From Mesocentrotus franciscanus (Eukaryota > Echinodermata > Echinoidea > Camarodonta > Strongylocentrotidae): DNA of 64,000 nucleotides. Positions 1 to 10,886 of this stretch are shown in pieces. Position 1 is the stretch's first letter, and the number at the start of each line of letters is the position of its first letter. Where the stretch lies: NCBI GenBank assembly GCA_037976565.1, contig CP137672.1:26996877-27060876 (forward strand). Direction: 5' to 3'. The notes under the pieces were generated by a model. That model did no database searches and had not been told where the DNA came from. It saw only the letters and a program-made list of their open reading frames with translations. The position numbers were made by a program, and so were the translations under genes.

Positions 1-342
1 TAAAATTTTTTTTTATCTGTACATTTATTGTATACATTTATCCCCTCTAATAGCACCTATTGAATCATAACTTAACTTTATAAAGAAGTGCGCTGTAAAT
101 GAACTCATTGTATGATATTCTGTTCTTCATTTTCACAGGGAGCTAATTACAATTAAGCTTAAATAAATACTCAACGTTTGGAGGAAACCTTAAATCTACA
201 ATTATAGTTTAATGGCAATTAAGTTCGTAATATTTCTCCAATTAAAACCAAAAAATCATATATTAAATGGGGCAAAACTATGACAGAACCAATTTTCATG
301 ATTAAAAGATTGTATGACTTGTATAATTTTGTATTTTTTCAG

Positions 343-414
343 AAACCTGGCATACAATAATATATCACAAATAGAGGATTTCAGTTTCCGAGATTTGAAC
401 AAATTGACAACACT
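343..414 (+). CDS. LRR exon A, copy 1 (72 bp)
   Basis: Preceded by a T-rich tract and AG, followed by GTAAGT. One leading base completes a split codon and the rest reads NLAYNNISQIEDFSF..., a standard LRR (LxxNxI...F). It is identical over all 72 bases to the exon at 2395, its partner in the 2.05 kb tandem duplication. Confidence 0.85.
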
Positions 415-456
415 GTAAGTGTCTATATATTACTCTAAAAAGCGTTACGTTCTACT

Positions 457-669
457 CAGGGGCGTCGCTATAGGAGGGGGTTAGGAGCACTAATTTCTTT
501 ATTTTTTGCTCAAGGGGGTGGGGTGGATGTTGAGTAAAAAAATAGTGCTCACTACTCCCTTCCCCGTTGAGCAAAAAAAAAAAAAGTAGTGCTCCTTCCC
601 CCGCTTATTCGCCGACTATATCCGCCCCTGTCTACACCCCCAACTGAAAAAGGTCTAGCGACGCCCCTG
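457..669. mobile_element. hAT-like palindromic MITE, copy 1
   Basis: Inverted ends CAGGGGCGTCGCTA and TAGCGACGCCCCTG flank about 200 bp. The 8-bp flanks GTTCTACT and CTTCTATT match at 6 of 8 positions, consistent with an old hAT-type 8-bp target duplication; CAGGGGCG ends are common in hAT elements. It lies in the intron after LRR exon A and was copied with it (see 2509-2738). The ORF across it on the minus strand is not a gene. Confidence 0.7.
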
Positions 670-1481
670 CTTCTATTTCGCTTAAGTATGTTTTTATATA
701 GAAAATTCATGATAATTATCGGCGAATGAGAAATTAACAAACTGTTCAAATTGAAATCTTCGTTGATCTTATGCGCTGTGTATCCACTCCAATGTTCTTA
801 TATTAAACGATATTTTTGAAGGGGTAACAATATACCACGGAATATAATGATAGTAAATAATAGTAATGATAATATATAAACATAATATACAATAGGAATA
901 ATCTTATCACGGATTGAGGATTAAGGATTCAGTAATGTGAGCGAGTATGCATCGAGTGTGTATGCATCGAGTGTGAGGTAGCTTCTTCGCTTCACTATGT
1001 TTTTTTTTAAAACTAGAAATGTACTTCTGAAGGGGGAAAAAAACTCTTAGGAAGACAAATGTGATTGTGAAAAGTGGAGAGGTACATATTCATTTGGAGG
1101 AAAAAACATAAGAGACGAGAGAGAGAGAGAGAGATAGATAGAGAGAGAGAGAAAGAGAGGAAGAGGGTGACAGGGGAAGGAAGAGAGAATGAAAATCTAT
1201 TTTAACTAGTTACTGAAAATGTTCTAAAAAACAAGTAAATTGGTTACCAAACTTGGTTAACATGCTACCTTGAAGCATTCTTTTTGTATAAACTTGTCTA
1301 TAATGTATACTTTTCATATGTTCAGTAAAACCTGCTCTCTCTCTCTCTGTCTGTCTGTATGTCTCTGTCCCTCTCTCGTTTCCTCTATATCTCTCTTTCT
1401 CTCTCCCACTATCTCTGTCTCTGTATTTACCATTTACTGTATATACATAAAGTTCATTAATTCTCCTTTCTCTATCTACAG

Positions 1482-1553
1482 GGATTTGTCTGGCAATGTG
1501 ATTGAATCATTGTCGAGTGACACCTTTGCCGGTTTGACTGGTCTTACAGATAT
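1482..1553 (+). CDS. LRR exon B, copy 1 (72 bp)
   Basis: Acceptor CTACAG, donor GTGAGT. Reads DLSGNVIESLSSDTFAGL..., a canonical LRR. It differs from its duplicate at 3535 by four bases, three of them amino-acid changing (G to R, S to L, G to S), and is clearly paralogous to exon C at 1977. Confidence 0.88.
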
Positions 1554-1976
1554 GTGAGTTTAATAATTGATAATAATAATATTAATGATAATGATAATAT
1601 TAATAACGATAATGATGATGAAGATAATGATCATTAACAATGGTAAAAATGATAATGATATCAATAATAATTAAACTGTCATTTCAATATTGCCAGTCAT
1701 ATCATCTTTATAATAATGATGTTAATGTTTTGTCATCTATCATATATTTAGACTGTACACAATTACCAGCTTTCACACATTTTACAATTTTTTGTCCACT
1801 TAACTTCTAAGGTCACGTTTTATCGTCCACCCTCTCCACCCCGGGCTATCACGCTATTAAGCAAGCGCTTACTGTTATAGCCCTTCTTCTGCAGAAGAAT
1901 ATTATTCTGCTTCTTTATACACCACTTTTATTTGTGTATGTGTGTGTTATGAACTCTTCTCTTTTTTACCTTGCAG

Positions 1977-2048
1977 GGATTTGTCTCACAATGTTATTGA
2001 ATCATTGTCAAATGATACCTTTATGGGTTTGACTAGTCTGACAAATAT
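1977..2048 (+). CDS. LRR exon C (72 bp)
   Basis: Acceptor TTGCAG, donor GTGAGT. Reads DLSHNVIESLSNDTFMGL.... The roughly 120 bp upstream (1815-1935) are closely similar to those upstream of the LRR exon at 6230, which suggests that exon and intron flank were copied together. Confidence 0.88.
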
Positions 2049-2394
2049 GTGAGTACCATTTTTTTTTATCTGTACATTTATTGTGTACATTTAGCCCCGC
2101 TAATAGCACTTATTGAATCATAACTTAACTTTATAAAGGAGTGCGCTCTAAATGAACTCATTGTATGATATTCTGTTCTTCATTTTCACGGGGAGCTAAT
2201 TACAATTAAGCTTAAATAAATACTCAACGTTTGGAGGAAACCTTAAATCTACAATTATAGTTTAATGGCAATTAAGTTCGTAATATTTCTCCAATTAAAA
2301 CCAAAAAATCATCTATTAAATGGGGCAAAACTATGACAGAACCAATTTTCATGATTAAAAGATTGTATGACTTGTATAGTTTTGTATTTTTTAG

Positions 2395-2466
2395 AAACCT
2401 GGCATACAATAATATATCACAAATAGAGGATTTCAGTTTCCGAGATTTGAACAAATTGACAACACT
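2395..2466 (+). CDS. LRR exon A, copy 2 (72 bp)
   Basis: Identical to exon 343-414 in all 72 bases. The donor is GTAAAT instead of GTAAGT, a weaker 5' splice site, so this copy may be spliced less efficiently. The acceptor tract is also changed (TTTTTTAG instead of TTTTTTCAG). Confidence 0.8.
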
Positions 2467-2508
2467 GTAAATGTCTATATATTACTCTAAAAAGCGTTAC
2501 GTTCTACT

Positions 2509-2738
2509 CAGGGGCGTCGCTATAAGAGGGGGGGGGTGTTAGGAGCACTAATTTCTTTATTTTTTGCTCAAGGGTCGGGTGGGTGTTGAGTAAAAAAAAT
2601 AGTGCTCACTACTCCCCCTCCCCCCGTTGAGCAAAAAAAAAATAAAAAAGTAGTGCTCCTTTCCCCCGCTTATTCGCCGACTAGATCCGCCCCTGTCTAC
2701 ACCCCCCCCCAACTGAAAAATGTCTAGCGACGCCCCTG
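2509..2738. mobile_element. hAT-like palindromic MITE, copy 2
   Basis: Duplicate of 457-669 carried by the segmental duplication, with the same CAGGGGCGTCGCTA ends and longer homopolymer runs inside. Confidence 0.7.
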
Positions 2739-3534
2739 CTTCTATTTCGCTTAAGTATGTTTTTATATAGAAAATTCATGATAATTATCGGTGAATGAGA
2801 AATTAACAAACTGTTCAAATTGAAATCGTCGTTGATCTTATGCGCTGTGTATCCACTCCAATGTTCTTATATTAAACGATATTTTTGAAGGGGTAACAAT
2901 ATACCACGGAATATAATGATAGTAAATAATAGTAATGATAATATATAAACATAATATACAATAGGAATAATCTTATCACGGATTGAGGATTAAGGATTCA
3001 GTAATGTGAGCGAGTATGCATCGAGTGTGAGGTAGCTTCTTCGCTTCACTATGTTTTTTTTGTAAAACTAGAAATGTACTTCTGAAGAGGAAAAAAAACT
3101 CTTAGGAAGACAAATGTGATTGTGAAAAGTGGGGAGGTACATATTCATTTGGAGGAAAAAACATAAGACGAGAGAGAGAGATAGAGAGAGAGAGAAAGAG
3201 AGAAAGAGGGTGACAGGGGAAGGAAGAGAGAATGAAAATCTATTTTAACTAGTTACTGAAAATGTTCTAAAAAACAAGTAAATTGGTTACCAAACTTGGT
3301 TAACATGCTACCTTGAAGCATTCTTTTTGTATAAACTTGTCTATAATGTATACTTTTCATATGTTCAGTAAAACCTGCTCTCTCTCTCTCTCTCTCTGTC
3401 TGTCTGTATGTCTCTGTCCCTCTCTCGTTTCCTCTATATCTCTCTTTCTCTCTCCCACTATCTCTAGCTGTCTCTGTATTTACCATTTACTGTATATACA
3501 TAAAGTTCATTAATTCTCCTTTCTCTATCTACAG

Positions 3535-3606
3535 GGATTTGTCTCGCAATGTAATTGAATTATTGTCGAGTGACACCTTTGCCGGTTTGACTAGTCTTAC
3601 AGATAT
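3535..3606 (+). CDS. LRR exon B, copy 2 (72 bp)
   Basis: Acceptor CTACAG, donor GTGAGT. Reads DLSRNVIELLSSDTFAGL.... Frame and phase match copy 1; three of its four differences from copy 1 change residues. Confidence 0.87.
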
Positions 3607-4299
3607 GTGAGTTTAATAATTGATAATGAAAATATTAATAATAATAATAAAGATAATAACGATAATGATGATGATGATAATAATAATGATGATAATAGTA
3701 ACAATGGTAAAAATGATATTAGTAGCTGTCTGTCGCGAAGCGACAATGACCGCCTTCACTTTCATGAAAGCTGCTTGCAAAGGTGGGTAAGTACCGGTAG
3801 CTCTTGCAAGTTACTAACGGCACTCTCTCGGGAACTGGTGGCAGTTTCACACCGGCGAGGACAAGCCAGGACGGGTGTGAACCACTAGACCCTGCAGGGA
3901 CTGGTCGAAGGATGTCAGGAGTTCCTTATCGTCAATCGACCTCAATGCTGTCACGGTGGCATGGTTTTCTGTTAGGTTTGCTCCCTTAGCCTTAGATTCT
4001 AAAGAGAGCCTGAACCACAAGGCAGTGGTTACAACTATGTATGTCAATAACAATTAACATTTATTACAAGAATGAGGTGATTACAATTACTTTGAAATCA
4101 CATTCCTTTTGTATACATAACTTTTTTTCTTTCTGTACTCCGAATAACTTTAAAGTCCTGTACAGTCAAACCTGTATATTAAGACCATTCAAGGGAAACA
4201 CTAAATGTATCCACTGCAGACAGATGGCCTTTATATTATAGAGTGGTGGCCACTAAGATGGTTTAACTGTACGTTTTGTTTTGTTTTGTTTTATTCCAG
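3607..4299 (+). other. Intron between LRR exons; no recognised element
   Basis: Begins with a GATAAT-rich low-complexity tract (to about 3720). A GC-richer stretch at 3735-3990 follows, containing a short inverted repeat around TTTCACACCGG and GGGTGTGAACC. I see no gene here. Confidence 0.5.
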
Positions 4300-4368
4300 A
4301 AACTTGAAGTTCAACAGAATTGCGGTTTTACCAGCGCGCGCTTTCAGTGCTTTATATTTGACAGATCT
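4300..4368 (+). CDS. LRR exon (69 bp)
   Basis: Acceptor TTCCAG, donor GTGAGT. Reads NLKFNRIAVLPARAFSAL.... It is one codon shorter than its neighbours but stays in frame with phase-2 borders. Confidence 0.85.
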
Positions 4369-5525
4369 GTGAGTAAAATAATTCCCCCTCCCCCCACGAA
4401 AAAAAAGGTAAAGGGTAGATATTCTGGAATAGGCCTAGTCGTGACTTTTTTTTGTTAATGGCAGCATCTTAAAGGCCGTGTAGCTTGGCAAATACTGGTT
4501 AACGCCATCAACGTCTTCTTTTGGACAACTGTTCGTCAACGAATGGACTTGATTAACGGTAGTCAGCGACTTAATCTCTACATGGTCAGCGTTCGCGAAA
4601 CAGACCGAAGTTCTCCTCACGCTTCGGTTTCGCGTATGTTGCACGCACGTGATTGGTGCAATCGCGTCGTCCGTAGCCGTCGATTGGTCCCGAGTCAGGC
4701 CACGGGCCACGGGAAAGACATGTAGTCTCGTCAGTTTACACTCCCTTTAGGAGAGTTTGGTCAAGTTTTTCCCATGTCGGGTAAAAAAAAACGGTATATT
4801 CGTGTTTGTTACCAACATAGGCTAAAGTAAGTAAATTCCCCTCTGATATTATCTATTTATCTAGAGTAATCGTAACGAAATGTTTTTAGACGTCCATGAA
4901 ATATAATAGCTGTGCCTTTTTAATAGACTTCTTCACTTACGTTTTTTCACTATTTCTATTGCGCTGAATTTCCTTGTTTTGTTTTATTGATACTATTTTC
5001 AATGTTTCCAACAAAACATTACGAATCAATTATAAACATTTACAACAATTTAGGAATACATATTGCAAACAGAGGGGTCTACTAAAAAGCAATGCTGGCA
5101 CAAGTGTGGACACCTCATAAACGATGTATGTGTACATTTGATATGATATTTGACATGACCGATTGTGCATACTATCGCTACGCTCTTTAGGGAAAAAGAC
5201 ATATACTAAACTTTGATTTAAACACAGCGTGGTGTGTTAAGCCTTTCTTAATTTCCCTTTATTAATTCTTGAACTTTTTTTTAAATTGGTATTTTTCTGT
5301 TTGAACTTACTAATTAGGCTATCTTTCTTTTCTAATTTTCTTTTGTATGGCTATTTACAAATTCTTTTTTAATATGTTTTTGTTTCATTTGTCATTGTTA
5401 TTTTTAAAATTGTCTTTTTATTTTGTTATTTTAGATATTGCTTTATTGTCTAAAATAAAATCCCTTGTTGTTTTACAACTGTACTTTGACTTTTTAATTG
5501 TCTGCTTTGATTGTTTTAATCTTAG
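4369..5525 (+). other. Intron, no gene; GC-richer block 4430-4740
   Basis: An intron of about 1.1 kb. Bases 4430-4740 are richer in GC than the surroundings and look like the remains of a repeat, but no ends could be defined. The rest is AT-rich with T-tracts. Confidence 0.4.
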
Positions 5526-5597
5526 ACTTCTTGATAACACGGGAATCATAGAACTGGAACCGGGATGCTTTCAAGGATTGGAGGGCCTTCAAAATTT
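5526..5597 (+). CDS. LRR exon (72 bp)
   Basis: Acceptor TCTTAG, donor GTAAGA. Reads LLDNTGIIELEPGCFQGL..., an LRR with the usual Phe near its end. Confidence 0.85.
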
Positions 5598-6085
5598 GTA
5601 AGAAAGATACTACTATCACTGTATATTGTACAAGCTTTTAGGCGGGTACAAATTAAACCACATGGAAAATACTGCCCATGTGCAGATAAAAGTCATTCGT
5701 ACAAAACTATAAAACCCATCGAGACGACTGCTGGACAGGTGTTCGTGAAAATTTCATAATCATTAGTCATTTAATGCGCGGCGGTACATTCTATGACACA
5801 CAGATGTAAGTATTATTTTTTCAAGAGGATAAACACCATGTAGGCATATTCATGAAGAATCTCCTGGATCATTCTTAAATACACAAAGTAAGAAGTCTCC
5901 ATGTGTAAACTATAAGTACATATTCAGGGGTCATTTGTATAAGTGCCAGCTCGGAAGTGGCTTTTTCTCGAAACCAGGATCCATTAAGGCCAGGATCAAT
6001 CATCGACTATTTGGTCCTTGTTCTACTAATTCAGTTAAACACCAGGCTTGGTCTATGCAAATGTTTTTTAAAAGGGACACAACTC

Positions 6086-6205
6086 CTTTGTTTTATCATC
6101 CACCCTCTCCACCCCGGGATATCACGATATCAAGGAAGCGCTTACTGTGAAAGCCCTTCTGTAAAAGAATATTATTCTGCTTCTTTGTACAAGACTTTTA
6201 TTTGC
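6086..6205 (+). repeat. Intron segment shared with 1815-1935
   Basis: Contains CACCCTCTCCACCCCGGG, AAGCGCTTACTGT and AGAATATTATTCTGCTTCTT in the same order and spacing as 1815-1935. Both copies lie directly upstream of an LRR exon. Confidence 0.8.
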
Positions 6206-6229
6206 ATGTAACTTCTTGTCATAAAACAG

Positions 6230-6301
6230 GGTACTGTATAGAAATAGCATCACTTCACTGCCGTCTGGAGCATTTAAAGGACTTGAGAGTATCATTTATT
6301 T
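6230..6301 (+). CDS. LRR exon (72 bp)
   Basis: Acceptor AAACAG, donor GTAAGT. Reads VLYRNSITSLPSGAFKGL.... It is preceded by an intron segment duplicated from, or into, the region before exon C. Confidence 0.85.
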
Positions 6302-6439
6302 GTAAGTATGGCTACACCCAGCAAAGCTGTTATCTTTTTCTGCTATATCTCGATCTCACAGACATTCTAATCTTTGGAGAGTGGAAGGTCACCGAGACCG
6401 AAACAAAGTGAAAAAAGTGGAGAGTAAATTTCTGTCTTA

Positions 6440-6760
6440 GGACTTCGGAGTCATGGGCCACCAGTCTCATGATTTTTGTTTATCTAGTGGGTTATCGGTG
6501 TCATGTTCCATGCATCTCATGGGTTCCGGTCTCGTACGAATTTAGTTTTTAGGAATGGGGTCCCATGGCCTTTTCATTTATTGCACCTTCTGTCACGTGG
6601 GCTTTGGGTCTCTTGGGACTAATTTGGTATATTGGGCCTATGGTGTTATCGGCTTTTGATCTAATGGGCCTTAGGTTTCATGGACGTCCATAATCATGAG
6701 CGCCTGGTCTTATGAACCTTTAATCTTGTGGACTTTTTGTTTCATAATCGAGCATTAAGT
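6440..6760 (+). repeat. Degenerate minisatellite with GTCTCATGGG-like units
   Basis: Variants of a 20-25 base unit (GTCTCATG, GGGTTCCGGTCTCGT, GGGTCTCTTGGGACT, TTAGGTTTCATGG) recur through this intron segment, now strongly decayed. Confidence 0.45.
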
Positions 6761-7040
6761 CCATATTAACTATTCGACCAAAATAGCAAATAAACTAGGA
6801 CCAAAACTAAAACCGAAGAAGCAAAAAAAATTGTTTTTAATGATTTTTTTTTTTAATTCTAAATCATTTCTCGTAATGATTCATTTATTTATTCTAAATG
6901 GACTTCAACAATTATGACGCGTAATTTTTTTGCAAAATACCGTATTTAAAAAAAAAAATACAAAAAAATGTTGAATTGCACCCACAAAGATGTGAAAACG
7001 ATGTCGCATAATGCTGTCATTAATCTTCTTTTTTCCACAG

Positions 7041-7111
7041 ACATCTTTTGACAACCAAATCTCCAATATTGATATTGATGTTTTCGAAGGACTTAATACT
7101 CTGGAGTTTAT
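7041..7111 (+). CDS. LRR exon, 71 bp: frame-breaking one-base shortfall
   Basis: Acceptor TTCCACAG and donor GTAAGT are good, and the LRR frame reads SFDNQISNIDIDVFEGL... from base 7044. Entering in phase 2, as all its neighbours require, gives a non-LRR reading. One T fewer in the CTTTT run at 7045-7049 explains this. It is either a sequencing or assembly error, or a real indel that would truncate the receptor unless the exon is skipped. Skipping would keep the frame, because both neighbours share phase 2. Confidence 0.75.
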
Positions 7112-7723
7112 GTAAGTTTATCTCATGTTGATTCGACACTTAAAAGAGATGAATATTTTGTTGAACCACCATTGTGCAGTAGTTATAGGAAAAGAAGATG
7201 TTTCGAAAATCCTTAAAAATATATCGTTTAAAGAAAATAAAATAAACCACCCTATTCTGCTGTAGCGAATAGATGTTTTTGAAAACACTGATACTCGGTC
7301 TCGGTCAGTCACAGCAAAGGTCTATAATACCTAGATAACTACGTGACCCCTTATTTAATTATTCCTAGGTAAGTGAAAGGGAAAAGGTGTCCTCGGGTAG
7401 TCGTCTTGATACCTTAGTCTTACCGACAAGACCGACAACAGACCGAACGGAAAAAATAATCATTACGTCTATGGCCAATAAGCGGTCGGGTTGGAGCCGG
7501 TCTGAAGTAGGTTTGGCGTTGTGACTGAGGTATGACATGATTAATGCAGGTTACATTCCTGCCGTATGCGGTATGATGTATTGGTGTACTTTTAAATGCT
7601 TTTATGATACTAAATAATGAAATACTGTCGCCCTTTCTCTTTCATCAATCATCTCAGTTATTTAAACTATTTTGTATCTATCAAGTTTCTGCATGTATTC
7701 TGACCTTTCTCGTCCCTTCATAG

Positions 7724-7795
7724 TGACCTGACCAATAATTCAATCAGAGAATTGAGGAAGGGAATGTTTGATGATCAATCGAATCTTACCTGGGT
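7724..7795 (+). CDS. LRR exon (72 bp)
   Basis: Acceptor TTCATAG, donor GTAAGT. Reads DLTNNSIRELRKGMFDDQ..., an LRR with phase-2 borders. Confidence 0.87.
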
Positions 7796-8233
7796 GTAAG
7801 TTGATTCAATACTTTACTCCTCATTATTTCCTGCCCCAGCACGAACTATGTTTCAATGTTTTTCATTGGAATTCACTGCTAGGATATGAAATGATTATTA
7901 TTTGAATTATTCTTTCGACAGGACACTTTGTGGGCCATGTCCACAGCAGATCTCCTTAATATTTCACTTGTGATATAAAAAGACAGCAGAAATAGAAAAG
8001 CGTGAGTTATCAATGATCTAGAAAGAATGTTGACCACAGAATTCGAAAGAATGTAACATTCTAAGTGATGATGGCGTGACGATGATGTTGATGGTGAGGA
8101 TGATGATGATAATGATTAAGATATTGCTTATTAAAAACACTCAATGGCCCAAAATTCGAGTGTAGTGACGTAGCAATACGTTAGATAGTAAAATGATTTA
8201 ATCCAGACTATTTTGGCACCTTTTCTCTTTTAG

Positions 8234-8305
8234 GTCTTTCTCTGACAACCCGCTGGAATACATCGAACCGGGGACTTTCCAGAGACTGAGTCGGCTAGAA
8301 TATCT
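8234..8305 (+). CDS. LRR exon (72 bp)
   Basis: Acceptor TTTTAG, donor GTAAGT. Reads SFSDNPLEYIEPGTFQRL.... The following 3.3 kb intron holds the tyrosine-recombinase element. Confidence 0.88.
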
Positions 8306-8741
8306 GTAAGTTTGTGAGCTAGGCACTGCTAGTTCGAAATACTATACAGATATTGACTAGTCGGATGAGTAATATCATACATTATATACCTCTCTTTATA
8401 GTATGTGGAATAAATCTAGTCATCTGATTGGTCGAAATTGGAGTCGTCGGTGATTTTAGCCATGCCCGCAAAGAAATGAACAATTTCACATTTCCCGGCA
8501 AACGGTTAAGAGTTAATGACAAAGATGCCCGTTGCCCGGGTAACGGGCCGCATAGTTAAATTTTGCTGAGATCCCTATTGGTTTATGTGTACAAATTTTC
8601 TTTGTGCGTACGCGGATACCATACAGTTTGTGCGCGATTCCCGAATGATCGTAACCTTCAGGCAGATTTTCTGTGATTTTTTAACCAATCTTTACTCAAG
8701 AAATGGATAAGCGAGAATTCCTTGCAGATTTTTGTGTGAAT

Positions 8742-8936
8742 TCGGTATATAATATAGTAATAATGACTGCTATGAGAGGCATAGTTGTTTTTATTGGCTC
8801 AAGGGGAGGTTAAATCGTGCTATCACCCCGAGGCGTGCCGAGGGGTGATAGCACGATTTAACCTCCCCGAGAGCCAATAAAAACAACTATGCCTCGAATA
8901 TTAAAGCAGTCATTATAACTTTATATACTGAAAAAA
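8742..8936. repeat. Large near-perfect hairpin (palindrome 1)
   Basis: Arms meet near 8836. The left arm reads GACTGCTATGAGAGGCATAG, then GGCTC, AGGGGAGGTTAAATCGTG and CTATCACCCCGAGG; the right arm is its near-exact complement. It is related, in inverted orientation, to the palindrome at 10887-11050. Confidence 0.85.
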
Positions 8937-9036
8937 AGTCAACTTACCAATCATGGGGTCCTCACATTTCCTTATCTTCAAACTGTGCTCCAGTAAGGCA
9001 GTATAACATTAACACTAATAACAGGGAAATCCGTTC

Positions 9037-9130
9037 TAAAACTCCATAAAAATCTGTGAAACTCCATACATGTAAAACTCCGTGAAACTCCGTAAAACTC
9101 CATAAAAGTAAAACTCAATCCATAAAACTC
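9037..9130. repeat. Short tandem repeat of GTAAAACTCCAT-like units
   Basis: Several variants of (G)TAAAACTCC(A/G)T follow one another just 3' of the recombinase frame. It may be part of the element's 3' untranslated region. Confidence 0.6.
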
Positions 9131-9159
9131 AACATATTTACATGGTCTGCGACTGGCGA

Positions 9160-10466
9160 CTACTTGTTATAGTTGTTATATATGTTTACTGTACAATTAT
9201 TAATGTTAAATGTTGGGGCTTGCACCTGTTGATGACTCAATACATGCGCATGGCTACTCGAAGTTGTGATATTACATGTCCTAGGAAAAATCTCTTCGTT
9301 ATTTGTGATGTCATTCATAACTTGATTCAGTTCTTGGAGTTCCTGGCTTTCACTACGGACACTAACAGTGCCACCAGTGGATGTCGAAGATGATGGTACC
9401 GATTTCGGATCAACAGCTGCCGCGATAGCATGACTCATGTTCTCTTTTGCGTCACTGCTGGTCATAGCATAGTGCTTGAGACTGCTTTCTGAGCGGTGTC
9501 CAGACACACTCATGATCTCCCTATCTCGGAACCCTGCATTTTGTAGGGTACTGATGCAGGTTGCCCTTAAGGAATGGTTGGTGTAAGCCCTGGTACCTGC
9601 ACGAGATGAAATTTTTTTCATCTTATCTCCGATGGTGTTTTTCCCTTGGGGTACACTACAGTACCATTGACCAGAATAAGATGGATTCAACTCACGCTTG
9701 GGCTGTGCCGGTCTCTGCCAAAACCACTTACATTTGGGGTTCAATTTATCTTTGTAGCGTAAGAAGGAGGCAACGGGACATCGTGGACCATTAGTTGGAG
9801 TCATGACACCACCTTGGCTTTTCTCTAGCTTATCTGCACGGTTGTTTTTTGTGAGTCTATCTTTGAGAGTTATCATGGAGCATTTCCCCCCTTCCTCACA
9901 AATCTCAAAGCTGTCGAGTGTCATTTCGCGCAAATTCTCCCTCCCACGATTGCAAAAGTACAACATCACATCCATAAATACCTTGTCCTGAAGACCTACA
10001 GGATCATCCAAATCAAACGAATCTTGGATTTTTCCATGTCTTCTTGTGAGATAGCTGGTTTGTGAGTCACAACTCCCTTTCCACTTTGTTTGAGCTTTGC
10101 TGAAAAACACTTGAAAACTCTGGTCGAATTTGAAAAATCTTCATGCTTTATAATGTCAATGTTCTTAGAATTGAGGAAATGACGCTGAAGTCCGAATCTA
10201 ATACTTAACATTGACTTCTTCATGTACAGAGAACCGTTCTTTTGTCTAGCACCAGCGTAAAACTTTTGGAGTACGTTGTCCAGCTCCGAATTCGGCAGTT
10301 TGTTTACGCTATCGAGATCTGTGTTGATCACTTGCAGGTAGTCTTCGAATATTTTTACGGAGAATTTCACTGAATTCTTGGTGTTCTTGCTGTCCGCAGA
10401 ATTAATCAGGTCTTGTAATTCATCATCATCAAGAAGTTGAAATCTAGGAAGAGCCGCCTCAGCCAT
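9160..10466 (-). pseudogene. Tyrosine recombinase (DUF3504/KIAA1958-like, Crypton-type), one frameshift
   Basis: Catalyses site-specific DNA strand exchange for transposon mobility. The N-terminal part (10466 down to about 10030, start MAEAALPRFQLL) is the helical core-binding region typical of this family. The C-terminal part (about 10030 down to 9160) is the catalytic domain: an Arg in RGRENLRE, then NHSLRAT and SGHRSESSLKHY, giving the R, H-x-x-R, H/R and Tyr nucleophile set. The tail ends in NINNCTVNIYN, a Cys/Asn motif frequent in these proteins. The two parts are in different frames, switching in an A-rich run near 10028-10035. This could be decay, a sequencing error or, less likely, programmed frameshifting. 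All visible catalytic residues are intact. Confidence 0.8.
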
Positions 10467-10639
10467 TTTTGTCTCGGTTGCATTGGCCGGACATAAAATA
10501 AAGTTAAGAAAATAGTAAAAAGTCGGAGAATTGGTCTACATGTAGCCTAGATCTAGGCCTAGCCTATGAGTACGATCGATCAAGATCGCCGGTCGTCTGC
10601 GCTGCGCGCGCAATGCAATTAAAAAACCTAAAATGTAGC

Positions 10640-10878
10640 GACTAATTTATCGCACAAATGTAAGGTGTCCGCACTCGCACAAAGACAATTTTAACACGCA
10701 AACCAATGGGGATCGCAGTAAACCAATGGGAATCGCAGGATAATGAGGAAGAGGGTAGAAACTTTTAACTAGGCCCTGTGGGCTATTGCTATGCCCTGTG
10801 AGTGGGGCATGGCTTGAAATCACGACTCCAACTTCGACCAATCAGATGCCTAGATTTCTAAAGTGAAGTATATAAAAG
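10640..10878 (-). promoter_or_regulatory. Right inverted repeat with CCAAT/TATA-like promoter signals for the recombinase
   Basis: Read on the minus strand, towards the recombinase start at 10466, it holds ATCTGATTGGT (an inverted CCAAT box) and two further CCCATTGGTTT boxes. A TATATAAAAG-like box on the + strand lies at about 10869. Promoter function is inferred from composition and position only. Confidence 0.35.
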
Positions 10879-10886
10879 ATAATATG

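Larger units (their letters stand above)
1..1640 (+). repeat. Segmental tandem duplication, copy 1 (partial at window start)
   Basis: Bases 1 to about 1640 match about 2053-3690 at an offset of 2052-2053 bases, through exons A and B, the hAT-like MITE, a GA-rich tract, a CT-rich tract and the start of a GATAAT-rich tract. The window start itself corresponds to sequence just after exon C (1977), so the unit contains exons C, A and B, and the array may continue upstream. Confidence 0.9.
2058..3690 (+). repeat. Segmental tandem duplication, copy 2
   Basis: Second copy of the unit beginning at base 1. It has small indels (for example loss of one 18-bp TGCATCGAGTG repeat near 3015 and changes in homopolymers). 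After about 3690 the two copies diverge completely, and no copy of exon C follows exon B here. Confidence 0.9.

Noticed and set aside
3253..3513. Ser/Leu- and Arg/Glu-rich frames in GA/CT tracts (also 1270-1557, 50824-51087, 58429-58765)
   Set aside because: Microsatellite translation only; no conserved protein feature.
9142..9991. Plus-strand ORFs across the recombinase region
   Set aside because: Shadows of the minus-strand recombinase, which has clear family motifs.
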